Shown piece by piece: positions 48,876 through 60,800 of a DNA stretch of 64,000 nucleotides (positions within the stretch are counted from its first letter, which is position 1; each line of letters opens with the position of its first letter). This DNA comes from Rotaria socialis (Eukaryota; Rotifera; Eurotatoria; Philodinida; Philodinidae): positions 1-64,000 of the forward strand of contig CAJNYU010002345.1 of NCBI GenBank assembly GCA_905331475.1, in the 5' to 3' direction. The position numbers and the translations under genes were made by a program. Below the pieces are notes generated by a model. That model was not told the origin of the DNA. It ran no database searches and saw only the letters and a program-made list of their open reading frames with translations.

Positions 48876-51397
48876 TCTTTTCCTTTCTTTTTTTTATAGA
48901 ATTCAGATAATTCTTAATCATTCCGTTGTCAGATAATTTGCTTTTTGTACATTATGTTTCGATAATCTCTGTCAGATAATTGTTGCTGTTGCTCTTTTTT
49001 TACATTTGTTTATCAATTAATAATTGAATACGTAGATGAAATCGTTTGTTTGACTATTTCATAATAATAATAATAGAGAAAAAGGAAATTCAAAAATGAT
49101 TTGATCATATTTTATTGATAAGTATATTTGTCCTTTTTTCTCAATAAGATAAATAAATAAGTAAATTATTTGAAGAACGCGATCAAATGTATTTAAAAAA
49201 AGAAGAAACGAAGAGATTGAATAGTATTGGAAAAGGTTCCTTATGGTTTGAAAATTAATATTTTTATCAGATAGAAGTATTTTTTGATGAGTAACCCCGC
49301 AGGATTTCTCAAGTTCTTTTACATGCAGTTAAGATTTCCTGTCGACATGAGTTTTATTCGATTTCTATGATATTATTTTAGTCGATGTGCAACTTGGAAT
49401 GCAGAAACGCATCAAAGCTGAGATTTTCTGACTAGAGACGTCTTTCCGAGATGTCGTCATGCGTTCTCACTCCCATGCAGTTCTGTAGCTTTTAGAGCAA
49501 GTCGCAAAAGTAGGGTTTTAATAGAAAAAAATCTCAACTAAAATGTGCGTCTACACTCCTGGTGAAACATCTGCTAAGAAAATATCCAAGGCATTTATAA
49601 TCGTGAACACCTTCAATAGATAAACTTTTAAGCGTAGAGGTACAATAGTCTTGCACAACAAAGTGTAAAAATGAAATTCAGTGCGTATAGCGTACGTGCT
49701 ACCTTTTTCTTCAGCATGTGAAACAGTGTGTATATTCTGTTTCATTCGGCGGGTACCGTACATTTTGTTTTGAAAGGTACACTCTTTCATTAAAAACACT
49801 GTTTCGTACATTATATCCGTTAGAATCATTTAGGTTTCGCTTGTTTTATTAAGTGCTTCAAAACGATGCATGCGCAATTATGAGAAAGTTTGGAAAGGGA
49901 CGGGTGTCATTGTGAACTTTCATTTTTTTTAATGAAAAATACCACACTGGCTGAACAAAAACAGAAAATTTGGCCTTTTCAAAGAAGAGCTCTCTATCGT
50001 CGCAAAATCAAGAAATTACATATGGCAAAAGTATACGATAAGATAAGAACAAGTATGAAGGTTCTATCTTCGCCAAAAATCAAGCGGCAAATGCGTCGTT
50101 TGCACCGAATATGAAGCATCTTTTTTTTTTATCGGCGCGCTTATGTCGCCGTATCACCGATTTTCTAAATACGTAAAACAATTTTCGATATGGATATTCC
50201 GATTTGTGATAGATAATATTGTCATTTAAAAATCAATCAACTCTACTTATGCAGATAAACAAGGAATTGTGTCTTATCGCAAAAAATGAAATATTTTGAA
50301 TGCAATCATATTTATTGTAAAAAATATTAAAAGGTCAATGGAAAACGTAGGAGTATAATGACTGACGTAGTTTGTAAAATGGCCTTTTGTCGTGTAAACT
50401 AGTAGGGTACTCACCAAAGCTATCATTTATCACACATGAACACTGTTTTGAAACAGATAATAGAAAAACACTGCCTTTCATGAACGACATAGAAACTTTA
50501 TAAGATTTAATCACTGCATACATATCATAACCTTTCGATTTTATTTACGAAAGTTAATTTTGTTCAATTTTCTATTTTGAAACTATGTTAATGTGTTACC
50601 GAAGTATAATGTCTGGCAAAATCTACTCATTTAAAGAACAAAGTACCGTTTCTTGACATTCCTATAGGTAAAATTAATTAGCCGAATAAGAAAAAACCTA
50701 GAATAGTGAAATAACATTACACAACAGTATTTTTTTTTTGTTTTTTTTATAGATCAATATGAAAATTATTATCGTATCCATCTTACAGAGTATCAACCCT
50801 TAACTGTTCTTTTGTTTTTCGAAACTTCTACAAGGGTTTTATTGTTTCTAATGTACATGTCACCTTGACAGAAAATGAAAATAGTAGTATAACAAATTGA
50901 AAAGCAAATCGTATTTCACGAAGAACAACTGCTTCGGCAAACAAAACGATAACCAATGCGAAATATCAGAACTGCTTAAGTGATGAACTTCGGTATAAGC
51001 ACAATATGTCATAGTGTATGTAGAGCAAACAAAAGCAGCAAGTTTGAATTATTGCAGCCTTGATTTTATTCTCGAATATTTCTTTGATATTTAAATATGT
51101 CACTAAAACTTAAGAAGTTAGTTAATACGATATGCTTTAAAAATAAAATCATCATCATTCTCACAATAGTTGTTGTTGATTCCTATAATTATTACATAAC
51201 GAAGAGTTTTATCAATCATTGTCACAAATTCAATACTTTTTACGGTATGTGAATAACTGTTGTCTAGGATAACCAGCTAATTGATGAGCATGAGCTCACA
51301 TCCCATTGAAATCTCTTATCCCGTTTTCACATGTCATCACGATAGCTTTGAACTATTGGTGTTACATATATTTACATATTTATATTTTTCAACTAAT
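48876..51397. other. Gene-poor stretch
   Basis: AT-rich at both ends. Roughly 49280-50130 has more balanced composition and may be remnant mobile DNA. Apart from the small basic ORF annotated separately, open frames at 49551-49829 and 50335-50523 show no coding signature. Confidence 0.45.
49932..50114 (+). CDS. Tiny, very basic open frame (60 aa), doubtful
   Basis: From ATG 49932: MKNTTLAEQKQKIWPFQRRA, then a long Arg/Lys-rich helix-like region ending KRQMRRLHRI. About a third of the residues are Lys or Arg. It reads like the basic end of a larger protein rather than a free peptide. No neighbour exon and no family recognised. Confidence 0.2.
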   Translation: MKNTTLAEQKQKIWPFQRRALYRRKIKKLHMAKVYDKIRTSMKVLSSPKIKRQMRRLHRI

Positions 51398-51797
51398 TTC
51401 ATTCTCATATGATGCGTTCGGAGAATATCCCCGGAAACTCGATTAAGTGCTAGGGAACCAAACCTAGCAGATATAACAGATATAGAGATATAGGAGTTAT
51501 AGGGGGGTCTAGGCGGTACAGGAGTTATAGAAGATGTAGGAGATTTTTTTTTCTCTTTCATCTCTTAATTTTATTTAATTAGAACTCAACAAAAATAAAA
51601 TTTTCTTTCACAGATATTACTGATATCAATATTTCTTTTTTGAGCCTTGCACGTTGTTTATCAATCTCCTATATCTCCTGTACCCCCTAGACCCCCCTAT
51701 ACGCTGTATATCTCTATATCTGTTATATCTAGTTTGGCTCCCTAGCACTTAATCGAGTTTCTGGGGATATTCTCGGAACGCATCTAATCTTCATTCT
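51398..51797. mobile_element. Inverted-repeat MITE (384 bp) flanked by an 8-bp direct repeat
   Basis: The element 51406-51789 is bounded on both sides by TTCATTCT. Its termini are inverted copies over about 130 bp: GATGCGTTCGGAGAATATCC with its complement, then CTCGATTAAGTGCTAGGGA, then repeated GATATAACAGATATAGAGAT. The centre is a T-rich unpaired segment. An 8-bp target duplication is typical of hAT-type transposition; the hAT assignment is inference because no transposase is present. Confidence 0.85.
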
Positions 51798-51960
51798 AGT
51801 GTTTACAATTCTAAATTTGAAACAGTAAAATCTCTTTTCGATATTAACTAGAGGAATCATTTGATATATCTTAACTAACTACAGAATTTAAGGTTTGAAT
51901 GATTTCAATTTTGTAGCATACTTAATGAATTCAAGATTTTAATACAATTACAAACAATTC

Positions 51961-52244
51961 CCCGGGCCAAACAATCAGACAGTAAGATCCTCTACGATCG
52001 TACCTCTGATCTTATATGATATTGTAAGATCAGATGAAATCATACGAAAAATCATAAAGACAGATCATCGTATCAATTCGTAGTGTAAGATTTCTGTAAG
52101 ATCTTACAAAAATCGATACTATAGGATCTTACAGTACAAATTGATACGATGATCTGACTTTATGATTTCATCTGATCTTACAATATCATATAAGATCAGA
52201 GGTACGATCGTAGAGGATCTTACTGTCTGATTGTTTGACCTGGG
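51961..52244. mobile_element. CCCAGG-type hairpin MITE (284 bp)
   Basis: Left end CCCGGGCCAAAC, right end (inverted) CCCAGGTCAAAC followed by TA. The arms are near-perfect inverted copies for about 85-90 bp (CAATCAGACAGTAAGATCC.., TACGATCGTACCTCTGATC.., AGATCAGATGAAATCAT). Length and termini match the copy at 40569, but the internal sequence is different (AGATC/GATCT words), so it is a sister subfamily. The left flanking TA has changed to TC. Confidence 0.8.
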
Positions 52245-52722
52245 TATCTCCAATGAAAACAAGAATGACAACATAAATACATAGATGTTATGTTCTATAA
52301 TATATCAAAATCGAATACAATAAGCTGAAGATTATTCGAACAATAATAATTAATTAATATTGAACGATGTATCTTGGTTTGTTCCTTATTACATAAACAC
52401 ATAAAACACACAAATATTTTTGTTTTGCTTTGGCACACATAGAGGAAGAAGAAGAACAAGAAGAAAAGAAGACAAAGTTAGACTTGTTTTACATTACAAT
52501 GAAAAACAGCTGTACGCACAAACATAAAGCATATGAATAAGAGATTTCTTAGTTTTTCTTTTTTTTTTACACATAAAAGAACATTGTAACAAGCGAAAAA
52601 GAAATAGCAGAAACCGAAATATATGCAGATACAAGAAGTAAATGTGACTTGGAAATTCTTTCCATCCAAACATATCCATTGATTGAGATTTATTGTTTAT
52701 TATTCTTGAAAAACAGTCATTT
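52245..52722. other. 3' flank of the HDAC gene
   Basis: AT-rich downstream sequence. Overlapping minus-strand frames at 52478-52679 are hydrophobic, lie beyond the in-phase HDAC stop, and are not supported as exons. Confidence 0.5.
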
Positions 52723-55589
52723 TTACGAGGTTCTAAGTAAAAATAAAATTAGTTCTTCAATGGTCGATGAAAATTTTAAAAAAACATACTCTGATGTATT
52801 CATGGCTTCAATAGGAGCTTCTTGTGCTGGTACATTCTCATCTGGAGCTGCTATAGGTGATTGATTTTCAGTAACTGCTGTTGCTGTTGTTATAGGTATT
52901 GCTTCTTCGCTTGTTGCTGTTGGAATGATTTCTTCTTCGGATGGTTGAACAGATTTTGTTGTTTCATTCAATGATATATTTTCAGTTGCTTTATCATTAT
53001 CAGATGATACAGTTGTAGTTGATTCAGTGATCTTTACATCTTGGCTAACACTTGTAGTAGCAGCAGTTGGAGCAGATGGTACACATACGTCAGTACCATT
53101 TAATGCTGTGCCTGCTATTGAGAAAATCAAACAATTCAAAAGAATAAAATATAAAATATATATTTATCGTTACCATAAATTGTTTCTGAAGTAGCTTTAC
53201 GTTTATTAGAACTTTGTTTTCCATTCGACTGATTACGACGGCCATCGCCATCTTCATCTTCCGAATCAGATAATTCACGTTCATCAACAATACGACGATC
53301 TCGTTTTACTTGTGAAATACGCTAAATTATTTAATCAATTAGATTCTTATTTTCTAAATAGTATTGCAAATTGATTTCGTGTACTTATGTTCTTCATTTT
53401 CAAAAAAAAACGAGTTCGAAACGAAGACTTAATCGTCATCTCTATGAGAGGAGCATTAAACTGAAAAATATCAAGAGTTATGGTTGCCATTTTCCCAGTT
53501 ATATAGTAGCATGAGATATTATCCGCACAGAATCTATGAGTCCTGAATAGTTATCTTTTAATTCTTTTTAAGTCTATCTTTGACAAAGGAGAACATTTGT
53601 ACAAGAAATTTTACAATATTGAATATATTAATTTTACTTTATTTGGATCACTATCTTTATCTTCATCAGCAGCTCGATCGACATCCATGATATCATCAGG
53701 AATAGCTAAAATAAAACAATGCTCTGAGAAACAGCCGAAAATTTCATTTTAAAATAAATCTTACCTTGCATTTGAACACCAGGCACATGTGGTAACATTC
53801 GAAGATTGTCAAAAAGTTTAATTCTATTCAAAGAGATAGAATTTATATTTTCACAGAGAAATGTTTTTTGCATGAATATTTACTTAATTTTATCTAAATA
53901 TTCAGAACTATTTTGATTTGGCATATTTGATGGACTTATATTCAATTTAAAATCCGGTCCATAATACTCGAAATAATCATTATAAGGTAATTCTATAAAA
54001 CATGTATATGTAAATAATTGACAAAAAAGAAAGAGAATAAAACAAACAAAAACATACCATTCGAAATTTCCTGACTAAGTGCAATTGCAGTTTCATTTGT
54101 CCAAGCACGTGCAACGTTTCGAATTGTATAACCTCCACCGCCGAGAAGTAACAACGGTAAATTTAAACTTTTAATAAATTCTACACATTTTCCATGGCCT
54201 AAAATTATGAAATAAAAGAATAGATCTCTTTTATAACACTATTTTTGTTTGAACAAACCTTTAAGTGTTAAGTTAAAACATCCAAGACGATCCCCCGTAA
54301 GTGAATCAGCGCCACATTGAAGTACAATTGCATTTGGTTGATATGTTTCAATAACTTTTGTCATCACCGGTTTAAAAATTGTTTCATAAGTATCATCATC
54401 AATACCATCCCGAAGTGGAAAATTAACAGCATAATATTTACCACGGCCAGCACCAATATCCTTAATGAAAAAAACTATTTATTAGTATTTTATCATTTTA
54501 TTTTTGAATAGATTACTCGAAGATCGCCAGTGCCCGGAAAATATTCTCCAAATTTATGAAATGATACAGTCATTACTCTATCTGTTGTATAAAATGCTTC
54601 TTCAACTCCATCACCATGATGAACATCAATATCAACATAGAGCACACGTTGATGATATCTTTAAAACGAAAACTAAGATAAAAACAAAGAAATTTTTTTC
54701 TTCTATTAATTTACTTGAGTAATTCTAATATAGCCAAAACTATATCATTAATGTAACAAAAACCAGATGCTTCAGATTTCTTGGCATGATGAAGACCTCC
54801 AGCCCAATTAATAGCTATATCGGTAAGTTTTCGGTTCAGTTTAACAGCACCAGCTAATGAACCACCTGCTGATATTTGACAAAATTCATAAACACCTTCA
54901 AATACTGGACAATCTTCTCCAACATTAACTAGAATAAAATTAAAAAAAAATTACATACTCTAATTAAATAAGAAAATAATTCAGAATTTATAGTATGCAA
55001 TCTACAAGATCGAATATTTTTTTGCAGTTGAAGAAACAACTTTTCTATTCCAGTAGATGTCTTTCAATGTGTTTTTTCAGACAATGCATGTCATCCTATT
55101 GGTTAAATATTTTTACAAAATTATTTTGTAACCCACACCCTAACTTATACTATGTCAATAAAAAGAATATGAATATTACATCGCTGCATTTGTTTATTGA
55201 ATTCCATAATATTATCTGGTCCAACATTTTGTATAAATTTCACATATTCATCACTATGAAAACGTGTCATTTCATCGGCGACGGCTTTATGTGGCCGCTA
55301 AACACAACAATATTGTTATTAAATAAACAAAAAAAAATGACTTCTAGTTTTCTATACTTACATAAACTTCCATTTTACGGTAAAGGCCATAGTTAAGAAC
55401 CAAATTATGTGCCATACGTATACGATGTGGCTTCATGGGATGCCCTTGTCTAATTCAAACAAAGAGATTTTTTAATTTCAATTTCAATTCAATTCTTTAC
55501 CCATAATAATAGTTTCCAACATCATAATCATAATAGTAGGAAACCTTTCTACGGCTATGTGGACCAATGGTCCCTGGTGTTGTGGTCAT
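52723..55589 (-). CDS. HDAC1: HDAC1/2-type class I histone deacetylase (13 exons, about 570 aa)
   Basis: Exon 1 (55589-55501) reads [20 protein letters not shown]. Exons at about 55449-55362, 55310-55180, 54931-54717, 54661-54517, 54461-54259, 54199-54059 and smaller ones follow in phase. All catalytic landmarks of class I HDACs are present: [69 protein letters not shown] and [34 protein letters not shown] and QMQAIPDD follow, as in HDAC1/2. The tail contains [20 protein letters not shown], an acidic CK2-like segment, then a Thr/Glu/Ala-rich extension longer than in human HDAC1 (482 aa). The last intron leaves a 10-nt coding remainder ending at TAA 52725-52723. The enzyme removes acetyl groups from histone lysines in Sin3, NuRD and CoREST complexes. 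HDAC1 versus HDAC2 cannot be separated outside vertebrates. Very high confidence. Confidence 0.96.
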
Positions 55590-56363
55590 TGAGTTGATCT
55601 AGTTCTAAATAGATTTAAATAAAAAAGTTGTCTTGCCTTTTTTCAGGTGTAGAATTAGTTTAAATGAGCAACTTGTAACAAAAAACTGTCGGGAAGAGAA
55701 CGAGAAAAGAAAAGCGTTGATCGATAATAATGACATTAGAGAAAGACAAAAAGAGGACTGATAGTAATCAAATCAGAAAACAATTATTTAAAAAAGAGTG
55801 AATAAACAAGCATCTATATATATGAAATATTGATTGGTTTATAAGTATCTAAAAATAATTGTATGAAAAAAAAATCATATTTCAATCCTTTTACTCTAAA
55901 ATTTCAATTAATCAAACACTAATATGCGGAGTTTATATGACTTTTTTCAAGTGACATCTGTTGACGGACTTCTATATCGTTCTAGAATAGACGAATACTG
56001 TAAGCTGAAGGAAATTTTTAGCAGTAGCAGAAGTAGAATGTACAGAGAAGTTATGAGTTTCGTTTCAAGTACTTATCTTACCAAAATAGCCAAAAAGAAA
56101 ATATATGCATGAGATATTATGCTGAAAAAATTAACATTTTTTTATAATAAAATTGCATTTCTTTTGTAAATATCCATTCAGATTTTCGACTAATGAAAAA
56201 CTATGGTTCTTTTATACTATTTAAATTATTGAAAAAATCTGACTTCCATAATTCTTTAATACAACAGTAAGAAGGCTAAATATACATTTTGCTTATTTCA
56301 ACAAACTAAACGAAAACATTTTGTTTTAGATTTTAATTGGAAAACATTAGTATTCATTTACCA
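55590..56363. promoter_or_regulatory. Shared upstream region of divergent HDAC and Nudix genes
   Basis: About 0.77 kb separates the two start codons, which point away from each other, so it probably contains both promoters. Acceptor-like sites lie close to each ATG: ATTTAG/CTAG before HDAC and TTTTGTTTTAG (AG at 56328-56329) before the Nudix start. A 62-codon frame inside (55924-56112) is not supported. Confidence 0.45.
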
Positions 56364-57745
56364 ATGTCGCTTTTTGCGTTGAGACCATTATTGAATATTA
56401 TACCATGTCGTTTGTTTTCACAAACATGTATTTTACCATATGATATCGATCGATTTAAAGGCGCTCGTGTTCGAATTCAAGATTGGCCCGATGATGCGAA
56501 AATCATAAGAGATTCACTTTCTAGTTCGTGATTGACTCGGTTGACGTAGTTAATGAAATATTTACATTTCAGTCTCACTTGAACAGTGGCGAAAAGATAA
56601 ACTCTCATCTGTTTGGCTTTGGATTCCAATTGAGAAAGCACATGTGATACCAATTGCTGCTGAATTAGGTAAATAAATCCTGATAGAGATTTGCCAAATT
56701 TAATGTTAATTCTTTCAGGATTTAGCTATCACAATGCTGAAGAAAGAACAGCTGTATTAAATCAGTGGTTGTTACCCACAAAATCTATGATACCAAGATT
56801 TGCGACGTACATATATTTATAAAATAATAGATTTTCCAATATGAATACTTATTTTTTCTTTCAAATATTCTAGTCATCAAGGTACCTGTTTAATGAAGTT
56901 GATTCATAGCTTAGATTAGTTTGTTTTTCATGTCTAGTTGGAGTCGGTGGTGCTGTTCTTCACAGTAAAACGAACGAACTACTTGTTATTAAAGAACGTG
57001 TAAGAAATCGTGAAATTTGGAAGGTAATGTAAATTCGCAAGAGAAAGAGAGAGAATAAATATTTCATACGTATTTTCTTCTTTCTCTTCAGTTACCTGGA
57101 GGTAAGCATTTTTAATTCTTTGATGTTAAATAACTACTAGGTGACAAGTATGAGAAATGTGTACAGTCTTCTAGGCTCTGCTGAACTTTCGGAAAATATC
57201 GGTAAGATTAATCATTTCATTTTGTTCTAAATATTAAAATCATATTTCCATTTTAGCTGATGGTGCCATACGTGAGGTATTTGAAGAAACAGGCATTCTT
57301 TCGAGTATGTGTCATGACAGATTCGAAACTAAAATACAAATAAAAATATTTTTTAATTAGAATTTGAATCAATTATTGGATTTCGTCAGGCACATCGATA
57401 TCCGGGTTAGATTTTTTCGATTATAATCAACAGAATAACAAGACAGAATATATGATTGTTTCAGGCGGTCATGGTCGGTCTGATATATATTTTATTTGCC
57501 GTTTATCATCTTTAACCGATGCAATAAACTTTGATGCAAATGAAGTTCTTGATTGTAAATGGATAAAACTTGATGATGCATTTAAAGTTGAAAATCCTAT
57601 ATTACATCGTACTGCTGAGCAATTATTATTTGGCTTAAAACATGGTTTTGAACAATCGATTGATTTTCGAATTGAAAAAATTCCATCTATTGTTACGGGA
57701 ATAAATTTTAATCTTTTTACACGCTCAATAAAATCGAATAAATAG
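56364..57745 (+). CDS. NUDT6-like Nudix hydrolase (10 exons including 8-nt and 10-nt microexons, 282 aa)
   Basis: Exons 56364-56523, 56573-56668, 56719-56806, 56874-56881, 56938-57023, 57092-57101, 57175-57201, 57257-57304, 57361-57405 and 57465-57745 join in phase to 283 codons. The first ATG gives a probable mitochondrial presequence (MSLFALRPLLNIIPCRLFSQ). The NUDT6-type N-terminal domain follows (DRFKGARVRIQDWPDDA, SVWLWIPIEKAHVIPIAAEL). The Nudix domain begins THQVGVGGAVLHS and WKLPGG, with a complete Nudix box: Gly, five residues, Glu, seven residues, then REVFEETG. A C-terminal SDIYFICRL segment matches NUDT6. The family cleaves nucleoside-diphosphate-linked compounds; the substrate here is unknown. 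Two exons are only 8 nt (56874-56881, His-Gln) and 10 nt (57092-57101, Leu-Pro-Gly), both encoding conserved residues. The stop is 61 bp before the AKAP17A start. Confidence 0.9.
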
Positions 57746-57806
57746 TCTATTGTAAGCAGTTTTTTTTCGTATTACTTGTCTTTTTTATTTCAGATTATTT
57801 TAAATC
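57746..57806 (+). promoter_or_regulatory. 61-bp intercistronic spacer with a strong splice acceptor
   Basis: Between the Nudix stop and the AKAP17A ATG lies a T-rich tract ending in CTTTTTTATTTCAG (AG at 57792-57793), then a 13-base leader to the ATG. The spacer is too short for an independent promoter of the usual kind and fits a trans-splice acceptor in an operon. Confidence 0.55.
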
Positions 57807-60800
57807 ATGTCGAACATAGCACAATGTAAAGATTTCAGTGAACGAGTCGATCTATGTGAATCGCTGGTAAGAAAATCTTTCTTTCGAGATAATAATCAAT
57901 ATTTTTTCACGTGCGTTTTTGTTTTTAGCATATGTATTTAAAACCAATCGCACGCATTAATATCAGTGTACCTATTCCACCAACAATGCGTGTGGCTGGT
58001 GCAACAATGTCAACATGGGAAATCATGGATAAAATTCGAGAATTAATTTTACCTGATGAATTTGTATTTTTACGTTTATTAAAGACTGCTGGTGAACTAT
58101 ATCGCTTTGAAGGTGAATTAGAATCAAAAGTAGCAGCGCGTAGTTGTTTAACACGCTTGGATAATACATTGATTCGAATAGAATCAACCGGACATGAATT
58201 TCGTTTGCGTGCAGCTGATGCTAAATTACCGTATCCAACAAGAACTGAATGGGAAACATTTTTTCGTGAAAGTAAAAGTATGAATGAAACAAAACCAGGT
58301 GAACGTGCAGATACAGTTCATATTGAAGGTTTACCAATACGATGGTTTCAGGTAATAACAGCATTTTAAAGAGTCATAACTTTGTCGAAAAATGAAACAT
58401 TTCTCGAAAATTTTAAATAAGAATTTATCCTTAATGCAGGGTCGCAGCAGCACTACTTTCCTGATTTTGTTGAGAACATCCTGATAAGTTCAGATTTTCC
58501 TGATTTTTTAAACTAGCATCCGATGACTGTAATGAATTACTGAAAATAATCAACACGCGACTTCTTTCTCCGCAATAGGCCACCTATCATCCTTTCAAGC
58601 CAATCGTGGGTTTTTTTAACTGATAAATGAAAAAGAATTTCACAAATTTCATTTATTTATTATGCATAACTTTAAAATTCAATTTATTTGTGAGACGCTC
58701 GAAGTGTTTCCTCGGGTCACCCCAATCCGCATTACGACAGTTGAGTTCGTTAGTATTACGAACAATACAAATGAAAGTGCATTTGTATTGTTCGTAATAC
58801 GGCCAACGGGAACATGGTTCTCCATTTTGAATCAACTTTTATAGCCACTTTGGCGAGAAATGAGTATCGTTTGGCATTGATTATGTGAAAATAGTAATTA
58901 TCAAATGCAGAAAGAACGACGTGTCTTATTGAACCTGAACCGAACCTGAATCAGGTTGATGGAACCTTTTTGAACCCTGACTCGGCGAGTTCGTACTTTG
59001 ACAGTGTGAAAAAAATATTCAAATCGGAAAGGTTGGACCTGGACCCAACTTGGTCCGGGACCAACCCGACAAGCTCTACTTGCCGGCGTCATTGTTTATT
59101 GAATGTCGCATCCTTTTTTGCATGTCTATGCTAGTTGTCAAGTCTTTGTAACGAAATGAATCATAGTCAAAATATCAGATGAGCCACTCGGACAATGATC
59201 AAAGCATCGATCACACAGCGTCAGAAAAGGCTACTGTGTGTATGAATAATGAAACAAGTGAACATACTTGAAATAGGTAACTTAATGACACAACTAGAAA
59301 TGCATTGATTATTTAACATTCCAGGAGTGAATAACCGTTTTACAGAACAGAGAACGATGGCAGCACAGAAAAATCAGCTTTCATAAGAAAAGCTTTTTAA
59401 TAGCGTTTCTTAGCACGAAATCTTGAAAAATAAGAGATCATTTTTATTCTCCCTATTACTGCATAATTTAGTATGAGAAATGAACAACAAAGATAGACAA
59501 AAGAACTGAAAACAAAAGTCTTTAGTTAGATGCGTTTTCCTTGATGGAAAGATGCGTAGAAGTTCAATATTCATGATGAATATTTACTAATTCTGATTTA
59601 TGAGTAAAAATCCTGATTTTTTTCTTTGGAATTCCTGTCCTGATTTATGATTTTGCATACTAGACCGCTGGGACCGCTGCTAATGAAATTGTTTAAACAT
59701 TAGCTTCTTTTGACATTCTAGTTTTTCAGCTCTTAATAATTTCGTATAGATCATACATTTAACTCTACAATAAATATTTAATTTTGCTAGGCAAAACAAA
59801 ATCCAATGCAAGCTGTTCAAGTTGCTGCAGCAGCTATTGGTCCCAGTGGTCTGTCATTGTCAGCTCCTACTCCTAACGTCGATGATAAAGAAAATAAACC
59901 GTCACTTGAAGTACTCCAACAAGTATTTTCAACATTTGGTGAAATACGTTGTTGTGATATTCCAAGTCTTGATCCATTTCGAATATCACAAGTTACATTA
60001 GGTGCTGCTGCTTCACCGGTACAAGATACGACATTCGATGCGTATATACAATACAGTGAATATATTGGATTTGTTAAAGCTATGGATGCATGTCGAAATA
60101 TGAAATTAATGTTAATCGATGATACAAATGCTGCTTATACAGCAAATATAAAAGTAAACTATTTTGCGATAAAATCTACATATATATATTCATATGTTCA
60201 TTTTTAGGTTGATTTTGATCGAACAAGACATTTATCTGATCGAATGATTAAAAAACGTCGTATTGAACAAATGAAATCAATGGAAATAAACAAATTAAAA
60301 CAAGCTGAAGCTCAACGAATTAAAGATGAAGATGAACGTCGAAAAGAAATTGAACGGTATGTAGAAAACATTTTTATTATCTTTGGAATATCTATTTTGT
60401 TTTTAAATTATAGTTTAAGAATTGAATTACAAGATGCTGAAGCTGATGATCTAACAGGAAGTAAGGATATAACGAAAGATAGTCGACGTCGACAAAGGTA
60501 AATAATTCATTTTTTTGAAAAATTCAAATATATTTCCGTAGAATTACATGTACAATGCTTTACAGCTTTCTAAAGTCGTGCTAGATCGAAATAGAAGAGT
60601 AAAATTCATTTGGAAATATCTTGCATAGTGTAACCTAAGATTTTTAGTCACATACATTTTTCATGTTAATATTTTCATACGATTAAGTTGAGAAGTATGA
60701 ATGTATCGAATTATAATCAGTAGAAGTCTATCTTAGTGTTTTGTAGAGATGATTTTGTAAAATATATTCATTGAATATAAAAATAAATTATTAGTATACT

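Noticed and set aside
49551..49829. 92-codon minus-strand frame
   Set aside because: No motif, no splice partners and no start context; treated as chance in unusual-composition DNA.
52478..52679. Extra C-terminal HDAC exon with hydrophobic residues
   Set aside because: The in-phase reading across the last intron stops at 52725-52723; the hydrophobic frame is out of phase and unlike any HDAC tail.
54995..55396. 133-codon plus-strand frame
   Set aside because: Spans an HDAC intron and two exons in antisense; the HDAC reading is overwhelmingly supported.
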